DNA of 64,000 nucleotides from Sphingomonas sp. AR_OL41 (GTDB lineage Bacteria > Pseudomonadota > Alphaproteobacteria > Sphingomonadales > Sphingomonadaceae). The translations under genes and the position numbers were made by a program. The notes under the pieces are model-generated. The model did no database searches and was not told the DNA's origin. It worked only from the letters and a program-made list of their open reading frames with translations. The stretch is taken from positions 42,630 to 106,629 of the forward strand of contig NZ_JARYTI010000016.1 in assembly GCF_029911635.1 (NCBI RefSeq). Direction: 5' to 3'. Shown piece by piece: positions 17,296-28,179 of the stretch (position 1 is its first letter; every line of letters begins with the position of its first letter).

Positions 17296-17469
17296 ATGAC
17301 AGGAATTGCATATAAGTTTTTTGCTTTAGCATCATTGGTATGTTCTATTATTGTAGTATGCATGGCTTTTTTTGACTCAGCGGCAATACACAGATTTTTA
17401 TTTATATCGAACGGCTTTATAATGTTACAGTTATCAATTATATTGCTCTGGATTTCGCGAAACAAATAA
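17296..17469 (+). CDS. AT-rich 57-residue membrane peptide
   Basis: ATG 17296 opens 57 codons ending in TAA, with GAGAG about 10 bases upstream. Two hydrophobic segments are visible: FFALASLVCSIIVVCMAFF and, after IHRFLFISNG, IMLQLSIILLWI. Almost all codons end in A or T, in strong contrast with the operon to the left and the amidohydrolase to the right. Not recognised. The preserved frame, the start context and the two helices favour a real small protein. Chance is possible in an AT-rich stretch. Confidence 0.4.
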   Translation: MTGIAYKFFALASLVCSIIVVCMAFFDSAAIHRFLFISNGFIMLQLSIILLWISRNK

Positions 17470-17789
17470 GTGTACAGAGTTTCGGTGATATGGGCTCCGG
17501 TGGTATTACATTTAATTGACCGATGTAAATAAAGGGTACAATACTATTTAAATACGAGCGGCTTCGATACTTTAATTTCGCCTTGTCCACGCTACTTACC
17601 GAACTACCACTCCAGCCTTTAGTTATTGGGGCGCAATACTGATTGCATCCTGGCACTTCGATTGCCGATTCGCCCCGTCGCAGCCGCTAACGCAAGCCTG
17701 CAACGTCCCATCATGCAAATTGATTTAGCCATGACTTGATGCGGCGGTACTGACGCGAAGCGAACCGGTGGCAACGCCCAAACCCCACC
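17470..17789. other. AT-rich intergenic tract
   Basis: About 320 bases. The first 170 are AT-rich and the rest returns to high GC. Short open frames on the minus strand (for example about 17438-17656) have no domain, start context or codon bias that I would trust. No terminator or repeat was recognised. Confidence 0.5.
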
Positions 17790-19079
17790 CTACCGAACCA
17801 CAGCTCCCCCCTTCATCACATGATCCACATGCTCGAGCGCGCTGATGTCCGCCATCGGATCTGCCTTCACCGCGACCATGTCCGCGAAATGCCCCGGCGC
17901 GATCGCGCCGACATCGGTCGACCATCCCAGCAAGGCGGCGGACACCGTCGTCGCCGACTGGATCGCCTGCATCGGCGTCATGCCGTATCGCACCATATAT
18001 TTGAACTGCCGCGCGTTCAGCCCGTGCGGATAGACCCCGGCATCGGTTCCGAAGCTGAGCTTGACGCCGGCCTTCACTGCGGCGCGGAACGCCGCCCGCT
18101 GCGCGTCGGTCGTTTCGCGGTTCTTGCGCATATACCCGGCCGGCCAGCCTTCCTTGGTGCCGACCTCCTCGATATAGTCGCCATCATAGATATCCATGTC
18201 GAGGAACACGCCCTTCGCCTTGGCGAGCGCGATGCCCTCGTCGTCGATCAGCGAGGCATGTTCGACCGCGCGCACCCCGGCGCGGATCGCCGCCTTGATC
18301 CCCGCCGCGCCGTGCGCATGCGCGACCACCCAGCTGCCATGCGCCTTCGCCGCCGTGACGGCCGCCAGCATCTCGTCGTCCGACAGTTCCTGCGTGCCGG
18401 GTTCGGTCCCTTCGGCCAGCACCGCGCCGGTCGCGATCAGCTTGATCGAATCGACCCCGTGCTGGAACAGATAGTTGACCTTGAGCCGCGTATCGTTTGC
18501 GTCGGTCACGACGCCGACGCGCATGTCGTCGGGCACCTTCACGTCAGGCGCAAAGCCCGTCACCTCGCCGCCGCCGCCGGGGATCGTGATATAGGCGCCG
18601 ACCACGTTCATGCGCGGGCCGATCACATCGCCGCGGTTGATCGCGTTGCGCAGCGCCACGTCGCTGAACGCGCGAAAGGTGCCGACATCATGGACCGTGG
18701 TGAAGCCCGCCTCAAGGGTCGCCCGCGCATTACGCAAGCCGACATAGGCGATGTCTTGCGCGCTGTGCAGCAGCGGCTCGGCGACATTGTTGGTCTGTCC
18801 CCAGTCGGCGATATGCGTGTGCATGTCGATCAGCCCGGGCAGAACGGTGAACGCCGACCAGTCGATCACCACCGCGCCGGCCGGCGGCGGCGACCAGGGC
18901 ATGACCGACACGATCCGGTCGTCGTCGATCCGGATCAACCGGTCGTCGAGCACCACGCCCTTCTCGGTATCGACCAGATGCCCGGCGCGGACATAGCGCG
19001 TCTCGGCGATGGCCGGCATGGCGGGAAGCGCTGCGGCGATGAGTGCGATCAAGGCATGGAACAGTGGTTTTGCCGACAT
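17790..19079 (-). CDS. Secreted metal-dependent amidohydrolase
   Basis: 429 residues from ATG 19079, preceded by GAGGGG. A Sec signal peptide (ALIALIAAALPAMPAIAE) is present. The amidohydrolase TIM-barrel motifs are complete: DMHTH (HxH), the SIKLIATGAVL strand with the bridging lysine, HAHG and EHAS histidines, and the FGTDAG aspartate. The C-terminal KGGAVV segment closes the composite beta-sandwich. The closest groups I recognise are the imidazolonepropionase/prolidase-like secreted amidohydrolases (Xaa-Pro dipeptidase or organophosphate-hydrolysing relatives). The substrate is unknown. It is monocistronic, with AT-rich DNA on both sides. Confidence 0.88.
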   Translation of the reverse strand: MSAKPLFHALIALIAAALPAMPAIAETRYVRAGHLVDTEKGVVLDDRLIRIDDDRIVSVMPWSPPPAGAVVIDWSAFTVLPGLIDMHTHIADWGQTNNVAEPLLHSAQDIAYVGLRNARATLEAGFTTVHDVGTFRAFSDVALRNAINRGDVIGPRMNVVGAYITIPGGGGEVTGFAPDVKVPDDMRVGVVTDANDTRLKVNYLFQHGVDSIKLIATGAVLAEGTEPGTQELSDDEMLAAVTAAKAHGSWVVAHAHGAAGIKAAIRAGVRAVEHASLIDDEGIALAKAKGVFLDMDIYDGDYIEEVGTKEGWPAGYMRKNRETTDAQRAAFRAAVKAGVKLSFGTDAGVYPHGLNARQFKYMVRYGMTPMQAIQSATTVSAALLGWSTDVGAIAPGHFADMVAVKADPMADISALEHVDHVMKGGAVVR

Positions 19080-19347
19080 TGTCGCCCCTCGGTTCTCTGA
19101 CGTCACGTTCTTCGTCCGACGTGCAACAGGGCGGAGCCACGCACAAGTCACTCTCTTAAGCCGCGCCGCTAGAGGGTAGGGGCAATAAGCGGCCCCGATT
19201 GCACCCGCCGACACACCCAGCGTCACGCCAGCCGCCGTTGCAGCGACGGCCCGACAGGGCCCGCAAGGCGATGCCTGCATCCTCGGCCTTGTGTCACCGG
19301 GCGAATTGTGGAAATATTGGCGACGTCGTTACGAGTGGTGGAATGTT

Positions 19348-19539
19348 ATGGCGCGGTTTTTGGTGCGAAACGTCAAGACGATTTCCAGGTTAATGGCGGG
19401 AATTGGTGCTGGGTGTGCGATTTATTTTTCGTCTTTTAGATATATTGGCATCGACAGAGAATTTGCATATTTTATGATAGCAATTTCGTCGGTGGCGATG
19501 ATAGCCGGGACATTATTGTTTCAACGTAATAATTCGTAA
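19348..19539 (+). CDS. AT-rich small membrane protein
   Basis: 63 residues from ATG 19348, with GGTGGAA upstream; a longer version from GTG 19291 would have 82 residues. Two hydrophobic helices: LMAGIGAGCAIYFSSF and YFMIAISSVAMIAGTLLF, with a short KxxR-rich start (RFLVRNVKTISR). Not recognised. Base composition is markedly AT-rich relative to msrB and the amidohydrolase on either side. It resembles the other AT-rich membrane ORFs at 9223 and 17296 in composition and type, though not visibly in sequence. Confidence 0.45.
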   Translation: MARFLVRNVKTISRLMAGIGAGCAIYFSSFRYIGIDREFAYFMIAISSVAMIAGTLLFQRNNS

Positions 19540-19686
19540 ATTGAGATTTGCTGACGATTTTGGTTTGTCGCAAGATTGGATCTACTTCGCTCTCAATCGC
19601 GCGTTCAAGGCGGTATCTAAGCAACCTCTGTCATGCCCGCCGCCGATCCGCGAGGCTGCGCCGCCCAACCGACAAAGGCACCCCAT

Positions 19687-20190
19687 ATGACGACCCGTCG
19701 CGAACTCATCGGCATGGGGGCCGTCGGCCTGGTCGCGGTCGCCATCGCCGGCCGCTACGCGCTGACCGCCGGCGCGCCACCGGCGCCGAAAGGCAATTTC
19801 CGCGTCCATCACAGCGACGCCGAGTGGAAGGCGCTGCTTTCCCCCGCCAGCTATCACGTGCTGCGCGAGGCGGGGACCGAACGGCCTTTTACCAGTCCCT
19901 TGCTGGCGGAGCACCGCCGCGGCGTCTTCGCCTGTGCCGGCTGCGGCAAGCAGGCCTTCCGCTCGGAAACCAAATATGACAGCCATACCGGCTGGCCGAG
20001 CTTCTGGCAGGTGCTGCCCGGTGCCGTGGTCGAGCGTGAGGATCGCTCCTTCGGCTCCACCCGCACAGAAATCGTCTGCGCCGATTGCGGCAGCCATCTC
20101 GGCCATGTCTTCAACGACGGACCGCAGCCGACCGGCTTGCGCTATTGCATGAACGGCGTAGCATTGGCCTTCAAACCGGCCACGGCGTGA
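19687..20190 (+). CDS. msrB: Peptide-methionine (R)-S-oxide reductase
   Basis: 167 residues from ATG 19687 (MTTRRELIGMG). The enzyme reduces methionine-R-sulfoxide in proteins. Two CxxC pairs (CAGC and CADC) bind structural zinc, the substrate region is YDSHTGWPSFWQ, and the catalytic cysteine is in LRYCMNG near the end. The N-terminus has a twin-arginine-like RRE followed by a hydrophobic stretch (GAVGLVAVAIAG), so this copy is probably exported or membrane-anchored rather than cytosolic. It is followed after 40 bases by a small membrane protein gene on the same strand. Confidence 0.93.
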   Translation: MTTRRELIGMGAVGLVAVAIAGRYALTAGAPPAPKGNFRVHHSDAEWKALLSPASYHVLREAGTERPFTSPLLAEHRRGVFACAGCGKQAFRSETKYDSHTGWPSFWQVLPGAVVEREDRSFGSTRTEIVCADCGSHLGHVFNDGPQPTGLRYCMNGVALAFKPATA

Positions 20191-20230
20191 TGACCGCGAC
20201 GATGATCGGAACAGCGGGAAGCAGGGCAGC

Positions 20231-20458
20231 ATGAGCGAAGTCTTCAATGGCGTGATGCGCGCGATCAGCAGCCTGGTCGGCTTGTTGATGGTGCTGATGG
20301 GCGGCGTCTGGATTCTCCAGGGCTTCAACATCGCCTTCCTCAACAGCTTCATGGCCAACGACAAGCAATGGGCGCTGTGGGGCGCGCTGCTCGCGGCGGC
20401 GGGCGTCGGCCAGATCATCTGGAGCAACACCCGCGAAGCCTATTACAAGGCGCGGTGA
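20231..20458 (+). CDS. Small two-helix membrane protein
   Basis: 75 residues from ATG 20231. Two hydrophobic segments: SLVGLLMVLMGGVWILQGF and WALWGALLAAAGVGQIIW, linked by NIAFLNSFMANDKQ. I recognise the pattern as a conserved hypothetical inner-membrane protein of sphingomonads but know no function. It sits 40 bases after msrB and may share its transcript. Confidence 0.7.
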   Translation: MSEVFNGVMRAISSLVGLLMVLMGGVWILQGFNIAFLNSFMANDKQWALWGALLAAAGVGQIIWSNTREAYYKAR

Positions 20459-20669
20459 CGCCGCATCGGCCGTGACGGGGTGATTCAGCCGGCGATCCGC
20501 CGCGACTAGACTGCCGCCCATGCCCGCCACCAATCAACATCGCTGCAGCGGCCTGACACCTGCGCCCGCCGCGCCGCTGCGTGCCCTTGGCGAATTCCCT
20601 GCCGGCGTCGCGAAAATGTACAAAATTCCCTGCCAAATTCCCTGCCGCAGGGACCTTGGCGCGGGTCCG

Positions 20670-21080
20670 TCAAGCGCTCCCGAACGGCAGGACGCTGTCA
20701 TATGCCGTCAGCGTCGTCACGCCTCGCACCTGCGCGCCCTGCCGCAGCAGAAAGGCATGCGCGACAATCTCCGCCTGCTGCTCGATGCCATAACGGTGCA
20801 GCGGCCGGTCGGGCTTCAGGACATAATCGTAGCGGCACCACGGATGCCGCAGCAGCGGCAGGAACAGCCCGCTTTGGTGCTGCCAGACATGCACCATCTC
20901 ATGGATGAACAGCGCCTGGTCGGCCAAGCTCGCCGCGGCGAAGTCGTCGCGGTACGCCGTGCCCTTCGGGTGGAAGTGGATCCTGCCCAGCGGCGCCATC
21001 ACGGTGTCGCGCGGCTGGAAGAAGGCCCATTTGCGCCGCACGATCCGCACCCGCGCATAATCGATCGCGTCGCCGAACAT
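20670..21080 (-). CDS. 'Vgr-related' HExxH protein
   Basis: 136 residues from ATG 21080. The core is a zinc-protease-like motif HEMVHVWQHQ, followed by RYDYVLKPDRPLHRYGIEQQAEIV. Sphingomonad genomes often call this family 'vgr related protein'. Homologous-looking sequence continues in frame upstream of the ATG (LSTGEVALARSMFGDAIDYARVR), up to and past the stop of the copper chaperone gene, yet I find no ATG, GTG or TTG there. Either a CTG (at about 21092 or 21143) is used, or the gene has lost its proper start. No signal peptide. Function unknown; DUF4157 at the left edge carries a similar HExxHxxQ motif. Confidence 0.7.
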   Translation of the reverse strand: MFGDAIDYARVRIVRRKWAFFQPRDTVMAPLGRIHFHPKGTAYRDDFAAASLADQALFIHEMVHVWQHQSGLFLPLLRHPWCRYDYVLKPDRPLHRYGIEQQAEIVAHAFLLRQGAQVRGVTTLTAYDSVLPFGSA

Positions 21081-21150
21081 GCTGCGCGCCAGCGCGACTT
21101 CGCCCGTGCTTAGCGCGCGCTCCTTCGGTGGCTGTGCGCTCAGCGCCGCC

Positions 21151-21594
21151 TCACCCCTTGGGCGGCGTCGCGCCGGCCGCGATGACCAGCGCCGGATAGG
21201 CGATGCGCGTGCCGTCGCTGAAGGTCAGCGTCAGCGCCAGCGTGCGGCCGGGCACGATCTCGGGGTTGACGTCGTACAGCATGACATGCCGCCCGCCGGG
21301 CTTGAACTCGATCGTCCCGTTCGCCGGCAGCGGCAGATGGTCGATCGGCTTCATCGATGCCATGCCGCCCATCTTCATCGATTCGTGCATTTCGCTGCGA
21401 ATGGCATATTCGGTGCTCACGCTGAGCAAGGTGCTGTCCTTGCCGCTGCCGTGCAGCGTGAAATAGGCGGCGGCCGGCTGACCCTTCACCGCCGGAAGCC
21501 GCACATAACCGTGGTCGACATAGGTCTGCTTCGCCTGGCAGCCGCCCAGCGCCAGCGGCGCCACGAGCAGCGCGATCATCATTCGCATCGGCAT
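21151..21594 (-). CDS. PCu(A)C-family periplasmic copper chaperone
   Basis: 147 residues. The N-terminus is a lipoprotein signal with lipobox LALGGC, so it is probably anchored in the periplasm. The copper-binding motif of the PCu(A)C family is visible as a His/Met cluster: MHESMKMGGM, followed by MKPIDHLPLPANGTIEFKPGGRHVML, which supplies the second Met/His pair. The family passes copper to cytochrome oxidase CuA or scavenges copper. The chain ends in an alanine-rich tail (ALVIAAGATPPKG). It is upstream of and co-directional with the vgr-related gene. Confidence 0.88.
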   Translation of the reverse strand: MPMRMMIALLVAPLALGGCQAKQTYVDHGYVRLPAVKGQPAAAYFTLHGSGKDSTLLSVSTEYAIRSEMHESMKMGGMASMKPIDHLPLPANGTIEFKPGGRHVMLYDVNPEIVPGRTLALTLTFSDGTRIAYPALVIAAGATPPKG

Positions 21595-21653
21595 CCTCTC
21601 CCATCATGGGATCGAGTTTGGGAACAAGCTTGGCTTTCTAGGGGGCACATAAT

Positions 21654-21684
21654 CTTGCGACAAGCGAAAGCCCCCCTATATCGC
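21654..21684 (+). promoter_or_regulatory. Sigma-32 (RpoH) heat-shock promoter of dnaK
   Basis: CTTG at 21654-21657, a spacer of 17 bases, then CCTATATCG from 21675. This matches the alphaproteobacterial RpoH pattern CTTG-N17/18-CYTATNTNNG. It lies about 85 bases before the dnaK start, with no other gene in between. Confidence 0.7.
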
Positions 21685-21768
21685 GGTTCGTAAGTGCTTT
21701 CGCGTCGCCGGGTTTAGGGGCGGGAAGGCGAGGTGTAGATTTTTTATGACGGGGGCCGAAAGAGGACC

Positions 21769-23679
<1,911 letters not shown>

Positions 23680-23699
23680 GTAAACAGTAGATGCGTACC

Positions 23700-23733
23700 C
23701 TCCGTCATGCCGGCCATCCACGGCATGACGGAG
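23700..23733 (+). repeat. 13-bp perfect hairpin between dnaK and dnaJ
   Basis: CTCCGTCATGCCG (23700-23712) pairs perfectly with CGGCATGACGGAG (23721-23733) around an eight-base loop. No T tract follows, so it is not a clear terminator. The same TCCGTCATGCCG core recurs in the structured repeat at 63371, so this is probably a copy of a dispersed palindromic element. It may attenuate transcription or stabilise dnaK mRNA. Confidence 0.75.
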
Positions 23734-23749
23734 AGGGCGGGGGCCCGGC

Positions 23750-24874
23750 ATGAGCACGGAAATCGATTTTTACGAATTGCTGGAATGCGAGCGCACCGCC
23801 GACGAGGCGACGCTCAAGTCGGCCTATCGCAAGCTCGCGATCAAATATCATCCCGACAAGAATGACGGATGCAAGGACAGCGAAGCCAAGTTCAAGGCCG
23901 TCAGCGAAGCCTATGACGTGCTCAAGGACCCGCAGAAGCGCGCGGCCTATGATCGCTTCGGGCATGCCGCGTTCCGCAACGGCATGGGTGGCGGCGGTGG
24001 TGGTGGCGGCGCGCAGGATTTCGGCGCGTTCAGCGACATTTTCGAGAATATCTTCGGCGAGTTCATGGGCGGCGGCCGCGCCGGCACGCGCTCGCCGCGG
24101 CGCGGCGCCGATCTGCGCTACGACATGGAGATCGGGCTCGAGGACGCGTTTCGCGGCAAGTCGACCGACGTCACGATCGACGTCTCAGCCGCCTGCGACG
24201 TGTGCGACGGGACCGGCGCGCGCAAGGGCACTGCGGCCAAGACCTGCACCACCTGCCATGGCGGCGGCAAGGTCCGCGCGCAGCAGGGTTTCTTCGTCGT
24301 CGAGCGCACCTGCCCAAGCTGCCACGGCGCCGGCCAGGTCATCGCCGATCCGTGCAGCGCCTGCCGCGGCGAAGGGCGGATCGAGAAGACCCGCACGCTC
24401 ACCGTCAACATTCCCCCCGGCGTCGATGAGGGCACGCGCGTGCGGCTCACCGGCGAGGGCGAGGCGGGATTGCGCGGCGCGCCGCCGGGCGATCTCTACA
24501 TCTTCCTGCATATCGCACGGCACCCGATCTTCGAGCGCGAGGGCACGACCCTGTTCGCGCGCGCGCCGATCAGCTTCTCGACCGCCGCGCTCGGTGGCGA
24601 GGTCGCGATTCCCGGCCCCGATGGCGAGCGCCACATGATCCGCATCCCGCCGGGCACGCAGAGCGGCCGCGAGCTGCGCCAGCGCGGCGCCGGCATGCCG
24701 GTGTTGCAGGGCAGGGGACGTGGCGATCTCGTCATCCGCATCGAGGTCGAGACGCCGACCAAGCTCAGCCAGCGCCAGCGCGAACTGCTCGAGGAATTCC
24801 GCAAGACCGAAACCGGCGAGGAAAGCCCGCAGACGATGGGCTTCTTTAAGAAGGTGAAGTCGGCGCTAGGGTAA
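23750..24874 (+). CDS. dnaJ: Co-chaperone DnaJ (Hsp40)
   Basis: 374 residues. J domain with YHPDKN (HPD) at residues 30-35, a Gly/Phe-type region rich in GGGGGGG and [16 protein letters not shown], then four zinc-binding repeats ([36 protein letters not shown]), and the C-terminal client domains. It stimulates DnaK ATPase. Same strand as dnaK, about 70 bases after it, with a hairpin in between. Its 3' end overlaps the convergent radical SAM gene by 29 bases. Confidence 0.97.
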   Translation: MSTEIDFYELLECERTADEATLKSAYRKLAIKYHPDKNDGCKDSEAKFKAVSEAYDVLKDPQKRAAYDRFGHAAFRNGMGGGGGGGGAQDFGAFSDIFENIFGEFMGGGRAGTRSPRRGADLRYDMEIGLEDAFRGKSTDVTIDVSAACDVCDGTGARKGTAAKTCTTCHGGGKVRAQQGFFVVERTCPSCHGAGQVIADPCSACRGEGRIEKTRTLTVNIPPGVDEGTRVRLTGEGEAGLRGAPPGDLYIFLHIARHPIFEREGTTLFARAPISFSTAALGGEVAIPGPDGERHMIRIPPGTQSGRELRQRGAGMPVLQGRGRGDLVIRIEVETPTKLSQRQRELLEEFRKTETGEESPQTMGFFKKVKSALG

Positions 24875-26279
24875 GGCCGCGCTCGGGCGGCGCGGTGACG
24901 GGAGTCGCCTTGCCGCCTGCGCTCACCTTCGACAGCACCGCCTCGAGCAGCGGGGTCATCGCGCCGAGCCGGCGCGCCTTGATCGCGACGTCCCATAGCG
25001 GTTCGAACTTCTTCCAGCCGGCGGCATAGAAGAAGTGCTTGGCGCGGTGTTTGTTCGCCGCATGCGTCGCGGCGCCGCGGGCGATGTTCCGCCAGCCATA
25101 GAAGTCGCGATAGGCGCGGTCATAACCCGCCTTCAGCGCCGCCGGCGTGAGCTTTGCCGGGCGATAGACGACATGGCGCGTATCGTAATCGTCCCAGTTC
25201 GCGCTGGTGATGCGTCCCTGTCGCGAAAGCTCGGCGTGCAGCCGCGTGCCGGGATAGGGCGTCTGGATGTGAAAGGTCGCCGTGGTGATCCCGGCGCGCA
25301 CTGCCCAGTCGACGGTACGATCGAACACGTCTGGGCCGTCATCGTCCATGCCGAACACGAAGGACCCGTTGATCATGATCCCCAGGTCGCTCAGGCGCCG
25401 CGCGACCGCCTGATAGTCGCGAGCGAGGTTCTGCTTCTTGTTGCTCGCCTTCAGGTTGGCCGGGCTGAACGTCTCGAACCCGACGAACAGGCTGCGCAAG
25501 CCGGCTTGCGCCGCGCGCTCGATCAGGTCGCCGCGCAGCACCGAATCGACCGTCGCCGCGCCCTGGAACAGCCGCCCCATGCCGTGCATCCCGGCAAACA
25601 GGCTTTCGGCGAACTGCGGGTTGCCGAGCAGATGGTCATCGAGAAAGTATAAATGCCGCCCCGGCAAACGCTCAATCTCGGCCAGCGCCTCGTCGACCCG
25701 CTGGGTGTAGAAGCTGCGCCCGCCGCCGAAGAAGGCGTCCTTGTAGCAGAAGTCGCAATGCTGCGGGCAGCCGCGCGTGACGACGATCGAATTGGGCACG
25801 AGATAGCGTTCGCGCTTGATCAGGTCGCGGCGGATCGGCGGCAGGTGCTCGATCGTTCGGCCGCCGGCCGAGACGTAGCGCGGTTGCGGGCAGCCCGAGC
25901 GGAAATCGTCGAGGAAGCGCGGGAAGGTCTGTTCACCGGGACCGATGAAGATGGCGTCGGCGTGTCGCGCCGCTTCCTCGGGCAGCGAGGTGACGTGCAG
26001 CCCGCCGAGTGCGACGAAGCAGCCCTTCGCGCGATAGCGATCGGCCAGCGCATAGGCGCGATAGGCGTTGGTGATATAGACCTGGATGACGACGAGATCG
26101 GGCGCGTCGTCGGTGCGCAGTACCTCGACATGATCGTCGACCAGTTCCGCCTCATCGTCAGGCGACAGGAAGGCGGCGAGCGTCGCGAGGCCGAGCGGCG
26201 GGAACAGCGAATATTTGATCGGCCGCCAATACGGGCTCTTCGCTTCGACCAGCGCTGGCAGGATGAACTTGACCCGCAT
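24846..26279 (-). CDS. B12-binding radical SAM protein, function unknown
   Basis: 477 residues from ATG 26279, preceded by GAGGAGG. The N-terminal 150 residues form a cobalamin-binding-like domain ([16 protein letters not shown], then [27 protein letters not shown]). The radical SAM motif is [10 protein letters not shown] (CxxxCxxC). Later blocks are [25 protein letters not shown] and [13 protein letters not shown], typical of the group that includes hopanoid-modifying and magnesium-protoporphyrin-type enzymes. The C-terminal domain ([29 protein letters not shown]) is characteristic of a subfamily I cannot name. It is a single gene, convergent with dnaJ, the two reading frames overlapping by 29 bases. 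Confidence 0.85.
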   Translation of the reverse strand: MRVKFILPALVEAKSPYWRPIKYSLFPPLGLATLAAFLSPDDEAELVDDHVEVLRTDDAPDLVVIQVYITNAYRAYALADRYRAKGCFVALGGLHVTSLPEEAARHADAIFIGPGEQTFPRFLDDFRSGCPQPRYVSAGGRTIEHLPPIRRDLIKRERYLVPNSIVVTRGCPQHCDFCYKDAFFGGGRSFYTQRVDEALAEIERLPGRHLYFLDDHLLGNPQFAESLFAGMHGMGRLFQGAATVDSVLRGDLIERAAQAGLRSLFVGFETFSPANLKASNKKQNLARDYQAVARRLSDLGIMINGSFVFGMDDDGPDVFDRTVDWAVRAGITTATFHIQTPYPGTRLHAELSRQGRITSANWDDYDTRHVVYRPAKLTPAALKAGYDRAYRDFYGWRNIARGAATHAANKHRAKHFFYAAGWKKFEPLWDVAIKARRLGAMTPLLEAVLSKVSAGGKATPVTAPPERGLTLAPTSPS

Positions 26280-26630
26280 GATGCCTCCTCGTCGAGAAAG
26301 CATAGCCGTGGCGGGCGATATGATGATGCGTTGAGCCGGCCCTGTTTGCGTGCATTTTTCGTGCAGCGTTGGGGGCGGTGCTCACCCGGCCTGTCCGCCC
26401 CTTTTGACAAGGGGCGGTGGGCCGATGAATCAGAGGGCTACGACCTCTGCCACCAGCGCCAGGAGGGCGATCATCAGCATGCTGCTGAACGCGGCTTCCA
26501 TAACACGCATGGTTGGGTTTCCTATGCCGGGTAGGTCCGGCACGGGAGCATGTGGAGATTGTTGCTCAATCGAGCAATATTATTTCACGCTTTCGCAGTT
26601 GCAGCATTTGCAACCGCAACGGTGTAACCA
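26280..26630. other. Intergenic region between radical SAM gene and purB
   Basis: About 350 bases. Near 26396 there is a short 'CCCCTTTTGACAAGGGG' dyad. A 26-codon hydrophobic frame is annotated separately. An AT-richer patch lies near 26565-26605. No RNA gene recognised. Confidence 0.5.
26430..26510 (-). CDS. Possible 26-residue hydrophobic peptide
   Basis: ATG 26510 opens 26 codons (MRVMEAAFSSMLMIALLALV and a short tail) ending in TGA, with AGGAAAC eight bases upstream. It would make a single transmembrane helix. Short enough to be chance; supported only by the start context and hydrophobicity. Confidence 0.3.
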   Translation of the reverse strand: MRVMEAAFSSMLMIALLALVAEVVAL

Positions 26631-27941
26631 TCACGGAAACACACGCGCGAAGATCGTGTCGACATGCTTGAGGTGATAGGCGAGGTCGAACTTGTCTTCG
26701 AGTTCGGCCACCGACAGCGCTGCCGTCACCTCGGGATCGGCCTTGAGCAGTTCGAGCAGCGAGAGTTCGCCGTCCGATTCCCATACCTTCATCGCGTTGC
26801 GCTGGACGAGGCGATAGCTGTCCTCGCGGCTCACCCCGGCCTGCGTCAACGCCAGCAGCACGCGCTGCGAGTGGACGAGGCCGCCCATCTTGTTGAGGTT
26901 CTTCTCCATCCGCGCGGGATAGACGACCAGCTTGTCCATCACGCCGGTCAGCCGCGCGAGCGCGAAGTCGAGCGTGATCGTCGCGTCGGGGCCGATATAA
27001 CGCTCGACCGAGGAATGGCTGATGTCGCGCTCGTGCCACAGCGCGACATTTTCCAGCGCCGGGGTCACGTAACCGCGCACCATCCGCGCCAGCCCGGTGA
27101 GGTTCTCGGTCAGCACCGGGTTGCGCTTGTGCGGCATCGCCGACGAGCCCTTCTGGCCGGGCGAGAAATATTCCTCCGCTTCCAACACCTCGGTGCGCTG
27201 AAGGTGGCGGATCTCGATCGCCAGCCGCTCGATCGAGCTGGCGACCACGCCGAGCGTGGCGAAGAACATCGCATGGCGGTCGCGCGGGATGACCTGGGTC
27301 GAGACCGGCTCGACCGTCAGGCCGAGCTTCGCCGCGACATGCGCTTCGACGCGCGGATCGATATTGGCGAAGGTGCCGACCGCGCCCGAAATCGCGCAGG
27401 TGGCGATGTCGGCACGCGCCGCGACGAGCCGCGCGCGGTTGCGCGCGAATTCGGCATAGGCCTGGGCGAGCTTCAGCCCGAAGGTCACCGGCTCGGCATG
27501 GATGCCGTGACTGCGGCCTATCGTCGGCGTCATCTTGTGTTCGCGCGCGCGGCGTTCGAGCACGACGAGCAGCGCATCGATGTCGGCGATCAGGATGTCG
27601 CTCGCGCGCGCCAGTTGCACCGCGAGGCACGTGTCGAGCACGTCCGACGAGGTCATGCCCTGGTGCATGAAGCGTGCCTCGTCGCCGACCTGCTCTGCGA
27701 CCCAGGTGAGGAAGGCGATGACGTCATGCTTGGTTACCGCCTCGATCGCGTCGATTGCGGCGACGTCGATCTTCGGGTCGGTCGCCCACCATGCCCATAA
27801 AGCGTCAGTCGCCGCTTTCGGCACCACGCCGAGGTCCGCGAGCGCTTCGGTGGCGTGGGCCTCGATCTCGAACCAGATCCGGAAACGCGCCTCTGCCTCC
27901 CAGATGGCGGTCATGTCGGGGCGCGAATAGCGTGGCACCAT
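26631..27941 (-). CDS. purB: Adenylosuccinate lyase
   Basis: 436 residues from ATG 27941 (MVPRYSRPDMTAIWE, the conserved N-terminus); the open frame extends five codons upstream. The enzyme makes fumarate from SAICAR and from adenylosuccinate in purine synthesis. The fumarase/aspartase superfamily signature GSSAMPHKRNP is present, as are TSSDVLDT and RSHGIHAEP. The gene stands alone. Confidence 0.97.
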   Translation of the reverse strand: MVPRYSRPDMTAIWEAEARFRIWFEIEAHATEALADLGVVPKAATDALWAWWATDPKIDVAAIDAIEAVTKHDVIAFLTWVAEQVGDEARFMHQGMTSSDVLDTCLAVQLARASDILIADIDALLVVLERRAREHKMTPTIGRSHGIHAEPVTFGLKLAQAYAEFARNRARLVAARADIATCAISGAVGTFANIDPRVEAHVAAKLGLTVEPVSTQVIPRDRHAMFFATLGVVASSIERLAIEIRHLQRTEVLEAEEYFSPGQKGSSAMPHKRNPVLTENLTGLARMVRGYVTPALENVALWHERDISHSSVERYIGPDATITLDFALARLTGVMDKLVVYPARMEKNLNKMGGLVHSQRVLLALTQAGVSREDSYRLVQRNAMKVWESDGELSLLELLKADPEVTAALSVAELEDKFDLAYHLKHVDTIFARVFP

Positions 27942-28179
27942 GGCAACGGTTCCCAAAATTCAGGTGATCGGTTCGTCGTGGAATCGGCTCGTCGCCGCGA
28001 CGACACGCGCCCTAGCAGGGACGGGCCGATCCTTCAAACGCGGCAGAAAAGTACCATATTTCAAAGCGAGGCGTTGAACTTGTGACGTTTGAACATCCTG
28101 GTTCGAACGTCAGAGTTCCCGCGAGGCCTCGCGTATCTCTGGCCTTCGCACCCTTTGTAAAGCGTAATGGAGATTGATC

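Noticed and set aside
17438..17656. Short minus-strand protein in the AT-rich tract
   Set aside because: No start context, no domain and no codon bias; overlaps the small membrane ORF on the other strand.
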